DNA from: JASHPR01 sp963815375
GTDB taxonomy: Bacteria; Actinomycetota; Actinomycetes; Streptosporangiales; Streptosporangiaceae
DNA length: 64,000 bases
NCBI GenBank assembly: GCA_963815375.1
Contig: CAWFGX010000001.1
Coordinates: 1,054,001-1,118,000, forward strand
Direction of reading: 5' to 3'
Part shown: positions 25,792-32,742 of the stretch, in pieces
Position numbering within the stretch: the stretch's first letter is position 1
How the letters are laid out: each line of letters opens with the position of its first letter
The notes under the pieces: generated by a model
Told to the model about the DNA's origin: nothing
Databases searched by the model: none
Seen by the model: only the letters and a program-made list of their open reading frames with translations
Position numbers and translations under genes: made by a program

Positions 25792-27624
25792 GTGGCGCTG
25801 GTCAGCGAGTCCCCATCGACCCCGGCGCCAGCAGCGGGGGCCAGCGGGTTCGAGCTGCTGCGCTCGCGCGGCCGGGTTCTCGGCGTGGTCGCGCTGCTCG
25901 GCCCGGCGTTCGTCGCGGCGGTCGCCTACGTGGACCCGGGCAACTTCGCGACGAACTTCGCGGCCGGCGCCCGGTTCGGGTACGCACTGGCCTGGGTTGT
26001 CGTGGTCGCCAACATCATGGCGATGCTGGTGCAGTACCTGTCGGCCAAGGCAGGCGTGGCAACTGGGCGGGACCTGCCTGAGCTGTGCCGTGAGCACTAC
26101 AGGCCGGGGGTTAGCGCGGGCCTGTGGGTCCAGGCGGAGCTGGTCGCGATGGCGACTGACCTCGCTGAGTTCGTCGGGGCCGCGATCGGCCTGAACCTTC
26201 TGTTCGGCGTGCCGCGGCTGATGGCCGGCCTGGCGACCGCGGTGCTGGCCTTCGCGGTCCTGGCACTGCAGCAGCGCGGGTACCGGCCGTTCGAGCTCGC
26301 GGTGGCGGCGCTGCTCGGCATCGTGTTCCTGGGGTTCGGCTACGACCTGATGGCCGCCGGGCCGCAGCCGCGGGCGATAGCCGCCGGGCTGCTGCCCGGC
26401 CTGGACGGCAACGCGCTGCTGCTTGCGACCGGCATCGTCGGGGCGACCGTCATGCCGCACGCGATCTACCTTCATTCGGCGCTGACCAAGTCCCGGGTCT
26501 CCTGCCGCGACGCGGGCGAGCGCCGCAACCTGCTGCGGTTCCAGCGGATCGACGTGCTCACCGCGCTGGGCGCCGCGGGCCTGGTCAACCTGGCGATGCT
26601 GTTCGTGGCCGCGGCCGTGTTCCACCACGACGGCCGGCCCGGCGCCGACTCGATCGAGGCGGCGCACGCGGGCCTGGGCCAGCTAGTGGGCGGGAGCGCC
26701 GCGCTCGCGTTCGCGGTGGCGCTGCTCGCCTCGGGCCTGTCCTCGTCCAGCGTCGGCACCTACGCAGGACAAGTGGTGATGGCCGGGTTCATCCGCCGCC
26801 GCATCCCGCTGTACGCCCGCCGCGCGGTGACCATGCTCCCCGCCCTGCTGGTGCTCGGCCTCGGCCTGCCCGCCACAGGCAGCCTGGTGATCTCGCAGGT
26901 CGTACTCTCGTTCGGGATCCCGTTCGCTCTGGTCCCGCTGGTTACCCTGACCAGGCGCCGCGACGTCATGGGCTCGCTGGTCAACCGCCCGCTCACTACG
27001 GCGCTCGCGTCCGCTGTCACCGCCGTGATTGTCCTTCTGAACGTAAGCCTGCTGGCGATCACCGTACTGCGGTTAACCGCCACAGCGGGGAGCGGGCTGA
27101 GCAGGCAGTCCCGCGATAAAGCGGCGGACCATCGAGGGGCTGCGGAGCACGTGCACAGCGGCCTGCGGCGCGTGCGCGGAGATTTCCCGCAGTACCTGCG
27201 GGAGGCTGCGGCGCCGGTAGTTCCGGAGCCAGCGCCAGTAGCTGGCGTTCTCCCGGCCGCGGCGGATCGTCCGCCACGCGCACCGCGCAAGCGCGAAATC
27301 CAGCAGGATGACGGTGTCGGCCGCATGGAGCCGGGCCGCCAGCCCGTCGTCGTACGGTCCGAGGTCGCCGTCCAGGATCCAGGAGTCGCGCCGGACCAGT
27401 TCCTGCTCGCGCGCCGCCCACTCAGCCGGGTCCGGCCCAACGGGCCCATCTGGTCCCGCCTGCCAGAACAGCGCGTCAAGCTCTGTCACCGGCAGGCCGG
27501 TCACCTGCCCCAGTTGCCGGGCCAGAACGGACTTGCCCGCGCCGCCGCGGCCCAGGATCACGACTCGCCTCACGGGAGCTTCAGACGACTCTCAGGCGGG
27601 TCGCAGTCACCTGGGCGACGTTAG
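25792..27624 (+). CDS. mntH: Nramp-family divalent metal transporter with aberrant 3' extension
   Basis: Residues 1 to ~430 form a complete Nramp/MntH transporter with about eleven membrane helices. The metal-site motifs are intact: YVDPGNFATN in helix 1 and VMPHAIYLHS in helix 6. Such transporters import Mn2+ or Fe2+ with protons. GTG 25792 lies 3 bp after the chaperonin stop, so it is probably the last gene of the monooxygenase operon, where it could feed iron to the diiron enzyme. No stop occurs where the family ends. The frame continues for ~180 more residues, exactly antisense to the kinase gene at 27073-27573, giving 610 aa. That Pro/Arg-rich tail has no homology I recognise and is probably a lost stop or non-functional. 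Confidence 0.88.
   Translation: MALVSESPSTPAPAAGASGFELLRSRGRVLGVVALLGPAFVAAVAYVDPGNFATNFAAGARFGYALAWVVVVANIMAMLVQYLSAKAGVATGRDLPELCREHYRPGVSAGLWVQAELVAMATDLAEFVGAAIGLNLLFGVPRLMAGLATAVLAFAVLALQQRGYRPFELAVAALLGIVFLGFGYDLMAAGPQPRAIAAGLLPGLDGNALLLATGIVGATVMPHAIYLHSALTKSRVSCRDAGERRNLLRFQRIDVLTALGAAGLVNLAMLFVAAAVFHHDGRPGADSIEAAHAGLGQLVGGSAALAFAVALLASGLSSSSVGTYAGQVVMAGFIRRRIPLYARRAVTMLPALLVLGLGLPATGSLVISQVVLSFGIPFALVPLVTLTRRRDVMGSLVNRPLTTALASAVTAVIVLLNVSLLAITVLRLTATAGSGLSRQSRDKAADHRGAAEHVHSGLRRVRGDFPQYLREAAAPVVPEPAPVAGVLPAAADRPPRAPRKREIQQDDGVGRMEPGRQPVVVRSEVAVQDPGVAPDQFLLARRPLSRVRPNGPIWSRLPEQRVKLCHRQAGHLPQLPGQNGLARAAAAQDHDSPHGSFRRLSGGSQSPGRR
27073..27573 (-). CDS. P-loop kinase (adenylate-kinase-like, topology-modulation family)
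   Basis: The 166-aa protein has Walker A GRGGAGKS at 8-15. It continues like the FlaR/adenylate-kinase-like P-loop family: LARQLGQVTGLPVTELDALF, a WILDGD motif, DTVILLDFALARC and the basic lid RTIRRGRENASYWRWLR. It probably phosphorylates a nucleotide or small molecule; the substrate is unknown. The coding sense here is clear, so the Nramp frame that crosses it on the other strand is the odd partner. The whole gene lies inside that convergent frame. Confidence 0.85.
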   Translation of the reverse strand: MRRVVILGRGGAGKSVLARQLGQVTGLPVTELDALFWQAGPDGPVGPDPAEWAAREQELVRRDSWILDGDLGPYDDGLAARLHAADTVILLDFALARCAWRTIRRGRENASYWRWLRNYRRRSLPQVLREISAHAPQAAVHVLRSPSMVRRFIAGLPAQPAPRCGG

Positions 27625-27680
27625 CATCGGGCATCCCTGGCCCGTTCCTGTGGCTCAGCTCCCGGATCGCCGCCAGATTT

Positions 27681-27695
27681 GTGAGACAGTGTCAC
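27681..27695. promoter_or_regulatory. Near-palindrome GTGAGACAGTGTCAC, TetR-type operator candidate
   Basis: A 15-bp near-perfect palindrome (one mismatched pair) sits 27 bp upstream of the SDR start at 27723. Size and symmetry resemble TetR-family operators, and its position would let a repressor block transcription. No TetR gene is adjacent, so the regulator would have to act from elsewhere. Confidence 0.4.
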
Positions 27696-27722
27696 CACTT
27701 CTGAGCAGACGGCGGGTGAGCG

Positions 27723-28649
27723 ATGTCAGGCGGCAAGGGCGGACGCTGGGCCGAGGCGGACGTACCCGGCCAGCACGGCCGGACGGCGCTGGTCACCGGG
27801 GCCAATTCCGGGCTGGGGTTCAGCGTCGCCGCAGTGCTCGCGGCCCGGGGCGCGACGGTGGTGCTGGCGTGCCGCGATGCCGGGAAGGCCAGGGACGCGG
27901 CCGACCGGATCGGTGCCGCCACGCCCGGTGCCGCCACTGAGATCGTGCGCCTGGACCTGGCCTCGCTCGCGTCGGTGCGGGAGGCGGCCGAGGAGGTCCG
28001 GTCGCGCCATACTGGCCTGGACCTGCTGATCAACAACGGCGGTGTGATGTTTCCGCCGCGTGCCGAGACCGAGGACGGATTCGAGCTCCAGCTCGGCACG
28101 AATCACCTTGGTCACTTCGCGCTCACCGGGCTGCTCCTTGACCGCCTCCTGGCCGTGCCAGGCTCCCGGGTCGTCGCTGTGAGCAGCCTCGCGCACCGCG
28201 CTGGCCGCATCAACTTCGACGACCTGCAGTCCGCGCGCCGGTACCGGCGCTTCGCCGCCTACGCACAGTCCAAGCTCGCGAACCTGATGTTCGCTCACGA
28301 ACTGCAGCGGCGGCTAACCGAGGCCAGCGGGAAGACGATGTCGCTCGCCGCGCACCCGGGCTACTCGCGCACAAGCCTTGTCCGCCACATGCCGTCTTGG
28401 ATGCAGGCCGCTGACGGGATTGCTGTCCCGCTGATCTCCCAGACCTCAGAGATGGGCGCCCTGCCGCTGCTGCGCGCGGCCACCGACCCGGCGGCCCGGG
28501 GCGGTGAGTTCTACGGCCCGGGCGGACCGGCGCAGCTGACTGGCTACCCGAAGCTGGTCGGGCAGAGCAAGGCCGCCCAAGATGCCGACGCTCAGCGCCG
28601 CCTGTGGTCGGAGTCGGAGCGGCTGACCGGGGTCACGTATCCTCTGTGA
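27723..28649 (+). CDS. SDR-family oxidoreductase (retinol-dehydrogenase/protochlorophyllide-reductase-like)
   Basis: The 308-aa classical SDR has TGANSGLG near residue 25, LLINNGGVM (an NNAG variant), VSSLAHRAG with the catalytic Ser, and YAQSK with Tyr and Lys. The GTNHLGHFALTGLLLDRLL segment is characteristic of the retinol-dehydrogenase-like group common in actinomycetes. NADP is the likely cofactor because Arg follows the second strand (LACRD). The substrate is unknown. It is convergent with nudC, 22 bp apart. Confidence 0.9.
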   Translation: MSGGKGGRWAEADVPGQHGRTALVTGANSGLGFSVAAVLAARGATVVLACRDAGKARDAADRIGAATPGAATEIVRLDLASLASVREAAEEVRSRHTGLDLLINNGGVMFPPRAETEDGFELQLGTNHLGHFALTGLLLDRLLAVPGSRVVAVSSLAHRAGRINFDDLQSARRYRRFAAYAQSKLANLMFAHELQRRLTEASGKTMSLAAHPGYSRTSLVRHMPSWMQAADGIAVPLISQTSEMGALPLLRAATDPAARGGEFYGPGGPAQLTGYPKLVGQSKAAQDADAQRRLWSESERLTGVTYPL

Positions 28650-28671
28650 CCGGCCATCTCCCGGTCTAGTC

Positions 28672-29652
28672 TCACCAGGCACCGGCGAGCTCGCTGCCGT
28701 ACCAGGACTCGATGATCCGGTGCGCGATCGACACCGGCGGTGGCAGCTTGATGTCGCCCGCAGCGATCCTGGCTCGCAGCTCGTCCCGGGAGAACCAGCC
28801 GGCCTCCGCGATCTCCTCCTGATCGACCGTGATCACCAGGCTGCCGGTGGCCTGGGCGCGGAACCCCAGCATCAGGCTGTGCGGCATCGGCCACGGCTGG
28901 CTGCCGACGTACCGGGTGTCGCTGACCGAAATCCCGGTCTCCTCGAAGACCTCCCGGGCAACAGCCTGCTCAGCGGACTCGCCTGGCTCGACGAAACCGG
29001 CCAGGATCGACACCCGCCGCTCCGGCCACTGGGCGTTCCTGGCCAGCAGCGCCCGGTCATCGGGATCTGTCACAAGCATGATCACAGCAGGGTCGAGCCG
29101 GGGGAAGTGCTCGCTCCCGTCGGCTACACAGCGCCTGGAGTGGCCCGCCATCTCGGGCTCGGTGATCGCGCCGCACCGCGGGCAGTGGCGGTGGACCGCG
29201 TGCCAGTTGGCAAGCGCGACAGCATGGGTCATCAGGCCGACATCGCGGTCCGACAGCAGCGGCCCGGCCTGCCGAAGGCTAGTCGGCCGGATTCCGGAGC
29301 CGTCAGCGTCTGTGGCGGCCTGCGGCTTCGGGAGCGGCCCGGCCACCCCGAAGTACGCGGTGCCGTCCGCATCGGTACCGAGCAGGAACCTGATCCCCTC
29401 CGGCGCCTGCGCCGGGGAAACGAAAACGAGTTCCTCGGTGTCGCCGGCGGAGCGGACCAGCGCCTGCCCGTTCTCGACGACAACGACCCGCGTGCCCGGG
29501 TCTGCCCAGGCAGCAGCCAGCCATTCCGTGTCCCGCCGGCGGGCGGTTGACCTGTCCACCTCGGCGCGCGACAGCGGCAGGCTCAGCAGGCCGTCTTCTG
29601 GCTCGGGCATCGGGACATCGCGCGTGGCATCGGCCGGGCCGCGAGCGTCCAT
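28672..29652 (-). CDS. nudC: NADH pyrophosphatase / NAD-cap hydrolase NudC
   Basis: The 326-aa protein has an N-terminal NudC domain, a zinc ribbon (Cys157, Cys160, Cys175), a complete Nudix box from GFVEPGES to REVFEETG at ~219-241, and the NADH-specific SQPWPMP at 251-257. It splits NAD(H) into NMN(H) and AMP and can remove NAD caps from RNA. The fourth zinc cysteine is missing; a His or Ser in ADGSEHFPR sits there. I believe this variant occurs in actinobacterial NudCs. Mycobacterial nudC lies in the same neighbourhood as adnAB, which supports synteny. Confidence 0.93.
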   Translation of the reverse strand: MDARGPADATRDVPMPEPEDGLLSLPLSRAEVDRSTARRRDTEWLAAAWADPGTRVVVVENGQALVRSAGDTEELVFVSPAQAPEGIRFLLGTDADGTAYFGVAGPLPKPQAATDADGSGIRPTSLRQAGPLLSDRDVGLMTHAVALANWHAVHRHCPRCGAITEPEMAGHSRRCVADGSEHFPRLDPAVIMLVTDPDDRALLARNAQWPERRVSILAGFVEPGESAEQAVAREVFEETGISVSDTRYVGSQPWPMPHSLMLGFRAQATGSLVITVDQEEIAEAGWFSRDELRARIAAGDIKLPPPVSIAHRIIESWYGSELAGAW

Positions 29653-29821
29653 GGTCCTCCTCGAGGCTCCTGGGGGGGCCAGTCGCGCCGGACATTCCGG
29701 CGCGGAGCTGACAGGAGACCCTGACCTGGACTCTACCGACGCCCGCTGCCCACATCCGCATCACCCGACGGGCCTAGCGGCGCCGCCCCGCCACATGCGC
29801 ACCTGAACCCGGCCCGGTAGC

Positions 29822-30625
29822 GTGCATCGGGTGGACCCGGATCTGGATTACCTGGCTCATCTGGCGAGCGAGTCAGCGCGGTTCAGGAACGCTGTCGCAC
29901 AGGCCGCACCGGATGCGGCCGTGCCGTCGTGCCCGGACTGGAACGCTGACGACCTGCTGTGGCATCTCTCGGAGGTGCAGTGGTTGTGGGGCGCGGTCGT
30001 GCGTGAGCACCTGGACAGCCAGCAGGCCGAGGAGCTGAAGCCGCGGCGCCCGGCCGGGCGGGCGGACCTGCTGACGTTCTATGACCGGGCGAGCCGCGAC
30101 CTCGGGACCGCCCTGGCCGCCGTTCCTCCGGACTCCCCCGCCTGGACCTGGTCGGCAGATCAGACCGTGGGCTTCATCCGCAGGCGCCAGGCCCACGAGG
30201 CCCTGATCCACCGGATCGATGCCGAGCTCGCGGCTGGCATCCGCGGGCCGGTCGACATGCGGCTGGCGGCCGACGGGGTCGAAGAAGCGCTGCGGGTCAT
30301 GTACGGCGGGGTGCCCGAGTGGGGGACCTTCACACCGGACACCGGCCAGACGGTGCGGCTGCGGGCAACCGACACCGGTGACAGCTGGCTGGTCATGCTG
30401 GGCCGGTTCAGCGGCACTGACCCCGGCGGCACGTCGTATAACGAGCCCGACATCCACCCCGCCGACCATGACCCGGGCACCGAAGCGGCAGCCGAGATCG
30501 CCGGATCAGCGGCCGACCTGGACTGCTGGCTGTGGCACCGGCCCCAGGTCACGCCGGTCCAGCGCACTGGCGACCAGCAGGCGCTCAGCCGCTTCGACGC
30601 CACCATCGCCGCTGGTATCTCCTAG
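29822..30625 (+). CDS. Maleylpyruvate isomerase/DinB-like mycothiol-dependent family protein
   Basis: The 267-aa protein resembles the actinobacterial maleylpyruvate-isomerase N-terminal (mycothiol-binding, DinB-like four-helix) family. It has CPDWNADDLLWHLSEVQWLW early, RRQAHEALIHRIDAEL in the middle with the metal-type His residues, and a small C-terminal alpha/beta domain. Family members transfer mycothiol or bind metal; the true substrate is unknown. GTG 29822 and GTG 29831 are both possible starts and neither has a clear ribosome-binding site. The gene stands alone. Confidence 0.8.
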   Translation: MHRVDPDLDYLAHLASESARFRNAVAQAAPDAAVPSCPDWNADDLLWHLSEVQWLWGAVVREHLDSQQAEELKPRRPAGRADLLTFYDRASRDLGTALAAVPPDSPAWTWSADQTVGFIRRRQAHEALIHRIDAELAAGIRGPVDMRLAADGVEEALRVMYGGVPEWGTFTPDTGQTVRLRATDTGDSWLVMLGRFSGTDPGGTSYNEPDIHPADHDPGTEAAAEIAGSAADLDCWLWHRPQVTPVQRTGDQQALSRFDATIAAGIS

Positions 30626-30707
30626 CTGGGCGGCGATCAGGCACGCTTGCCGGCCGCTGACGGCTGCCGCCTGGCAACCTGGACGCAGACACAGTTGAGG
30701 AGGGCGC

Positions 30708-31430
30708 GTGCGGGTCCGCGATTACGACGAGCTGGCAGCCGCAGCCGACCCGGCGTGGCCCGTCATCGAGCAGCTCGCCGCTGCGGCCGCCGTGCCAGTG
30801 AACGTGGTGCCATCTGGCGACGCCGATTCCGGACCGCGTACCTTGTACCGGCTGCAGGTCACCGTCCACTCGTTCCTGGGCGCGGTCGCCGGCCACTGCG
30901 GCGCGATCCTGGTCGATCATGGCTGGCTTCGCCTGCTTGGTTCGGGCCTGGATGGCCTGCCGTCCCTCTCTGACGCCAACGGCCTAGGCGAGCCGACCGA
31001 GCGGAGCACCGCGCCTGGTCATCTGATCGTCGCTTATGACGTGCTGGGCGGAACCTTTGCCCTCAACGGCGGCGGCCTCCCCGGAGAGCCCGGCGAGATC
31101 TGCTATCTCGGACCTGACACGCTGGCGTGGACTCCCATTGGGCTGCCTGGCCACTCTGGCCTGGTGCAGTGGGCACTGGCGGGCGGAATCGAGGAGACGT
31201 TCGCGGACCTGCGCTGGCCTGGCTGGGAGGAGCAAGCGGAGGCAGCCAGGCCTGGCCAAGGGATCACGGCCTTCCCGCCCCTGTGGGCTGCTGAGTCACG
31301 CGACGGCTCGGCGGTCAGCCGCAAGATCATCTCGCTGGCGGAATTGGTCGCCTGCCATGCTGAGACGGCCAGGCAGCTCGCCGAGCTGCCAGATGGCGGG
31401 AGAGTACAGATCCGAATCACGCAGGACTGA
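30708..31430 (+). CDS. DUF2625 family protein
   Basis: The start is GTG 30708 with GAGGAGGG upstream, giving 240 aa. The sequence follows the DUF2625 pattern throughout: DPAWPVIEQL near the start, LYRLQVTVHSFLGAVAGHCG, ILVDHGWLRLLGSG, DVLGGTFALNGGG, YLGPDTLAW, QWALAGG and LRWPGWEE. The family is cytoplasmic with no known activity, and some members occur near SMI1/KNR4-type immunity genes. No toxin gene is visible here. It may share a transcript with the thiamine-binding protein 60 bp downstream. Confidence 0.82.
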   Translation: MRVRDYDELAAAADPAWPVIEQLAAAAAVPVNVVPSGDADSGPRTLYRLQVTVHSFLGAVAGHCGAILVDHGWLRLLGSGLDGLPSLSDANGLGEPTERSTAPGHLIVAYDVLGGTFALNGGGLPGEPGEICYLGPDTLAWTPIGLPGHSGLVQWALAGGIEETFADLRWPGWEEQAEAARPGQGITAFPPLWAAESRDGSAVSRKIISLAELVACHAETARQLAELPDGGRVQIRITQD

Positions 31431-31490
31431 GCCGGGAAGATCACGGAAACCGGCTGTATTCACCCGGGAAACCGCGCAGAGGAGAGCCAG

Positions 31491-31784
31491 ATGCTTGTTG
31501 CGTTCTCGATCACGCCGCTCGGAGTCGGCGAGGAGGTCGGCGAGTACGTCGCCGACGCGGTCCGGGTGGTCCGCGAGAGCGGCCTGCCGAACCGGACCGA
31601 CGCGATGTTCACGACGGTCGAGGGCGAATGGGACGAGGTCATGGGTGTGGTGAAGCAGGCCGTTGACGCGGTGGCGGCGAAGGCGCCGCGGGTCGGGCTC
31701 ACGCTCAAGGCAGACCTGCGGCCAGGTGTGACCGGTGCCATGGCATCCAAGGTCGAGTCTGTCGAGCGTCACCTGGGCCGCTGA
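31491..31784 (+). CDS. MTH1187/YqgV-type thiamine-binding protein
   Basis: The 97-aa protein begins MLVAFSITPLGVGEEVGEYV and has TVEGEWDEVMGVVKQAVDAV in the middle. These are the hallmarks of the small beta-alpha-beta MTH1187 family, which binds thiamine as a tetramer. AGAGGAGAG precedes the ATG. It probably buffers or senses thiamine. No thiamine genes are adjacent. Confidence 0.88.
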   Translation: MLVAFSITPLGVGEEVGEYVADAVRVVRESGLPNRTDAMFTTVEGEWDEVMGVVKQAVDAVAAKAPRVGLTLKADLRPGVTGAMASKVESVERHLGR

Positions 31785-31830
31785 CGGCTCAGACCAGGCT
31801 CTCGGGGTGGCGCGAGTCCCATTCCTAGGT

Positions 31831-31882
31831 CCTGTTCACATAGTGAGACCGCTTGACCAGAATGTAAGACGCTCTCTTAGTA
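31831..31882 (+). promoter_or_regulatory. Promoter of the methyltransferase gene with inverted-repeat operator; leaderless start
   Basis: A sigma-70-like promoter is readable: TTGACC at 31853-31858, an 18-bp spacer and TTAGTA at 31877-31882. The ATG at 31890 lies only 7 nt after the -10 box, where transcription should begin, so the mRNA is probably leaderless. Immediately upstream, TTCACATAGTGAGACCGC contains a TCAC-ATA-GTGA inverted repeat. It shares the TGAGACCGC half with the site at 16285-16299 near the monooxygenase operon. Confidence 0.6.
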
Positions 31883-31889
31883 TGGGCAG

Positions 31890-32687
31890 ATGCCGGATGT
31901 TTACACGCACGGTCATCACGAGTCGGTGCTGCGCAACCACCGCTGGCGCACCGCGGAGAACTCCGCGGCATACCTGCTGACGAAGCTCACGCCGGAGATG
32001 AGCATCCTGGACGTCGGATGCGGGCCCGGCACGATCACCGCTGGCCTGGCTGACCGGGTTCCTGCCGGGCACGTGACAGGCATCGACGCCGAGCCTGGCG
32101 TGCTGGAGCAGGCCAGCGGCCTTGCCGCGGGCCGGGACAACCTCAGCTTCGCCACTGGTGACGTCTACGCGCTGGACTACCCTGACGACGCGTTCTGCGT
32201 GGTCCACGCCCACCAGGTGCTCCAGCATCTGGGCGACCCGGTCGTGGCGCTGCGCGAGATGCGCCGGGTCTGCCGGCCTGGCGGACTGGTAGCGGTCCGC
32301 GAAGGCGACTATGGCGCCATGGTCTGGTACCCCGAGGTCCCGGCGCTGGGTGAGTGGCGCGACCTGTACCGCCGGGTTGCCCGGGCCAACGGCGGCGAGC
32401 CGGACGCAGGCCGCCGGCTGCACGCCTGGGCGCGGCAGGCGGGGCTGACGGACCTGGAGATCTCCTCATCCACCTGGACCTACGCGACACCAGAGGCGCG
32501 AGCGTGGTGGGGCGGCTCATGGGCCGACCGCACATCCGAGTCGCGCTACGCGGACATGGCCGTCTCCGGTGGCCACGCCACCCGCGACACACTGCGCCAG
32601 ATCGCCGACGGCTGGCGCTCATGGACCTCGGACCCGGACGGCTGGTTTACCGTCATCAATGGCGAGATCCTCTGCCGGGTGAGCTGA
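31890..32687 (+). CDS. Class I SAM-dependent methyltransferase
   Basis: The 265-aa protein has motif I LDVGCGPGTIT at 40-50, an acidic GIDAEPG in motif II, a DVYALDYPDD loop and QVLQHLGDPVVALREMRRV. These are typical of the UbiE/Methyltransf_11 group acting on small molecules. The N-terminus DVYTHGHHESVLRNHRWRT is common in actinobacterial homologues. The acceptor is unknown. It appears to be transcribed as a leaderless mRNA from its own promoter and is convergent with adnB. Confidence 0.9.
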   Translation: MPDVYTHGHHESVLRNHRWRTAENSAAYLLTKLTPEMSILDVGCGPGTITAGLADRVPAGHVTGIDAEPGVLEQASGLAAGRDNLSFATGDVYALDYPDDAFCVVHAHQVLQHLGDPVVALREMRRVCRPGGLVAVREGDYGAMVWYPEVPALGEWRDLYRRVARANGGEPDAGRRLHAWARQAGLTDLEISSSTWTYATPEARAWWGGSWADRTSESRYADMAVSGGHATRDTLRQIADGWRSWTSDPDGWFTVINGEILCRVS

Positions 32688-32742
32688 GGCTGGCACCACG
32701 TCTGGTCGCGGTGCCGAGGGAGTCAGGCTGGCCGCGGCTGCC

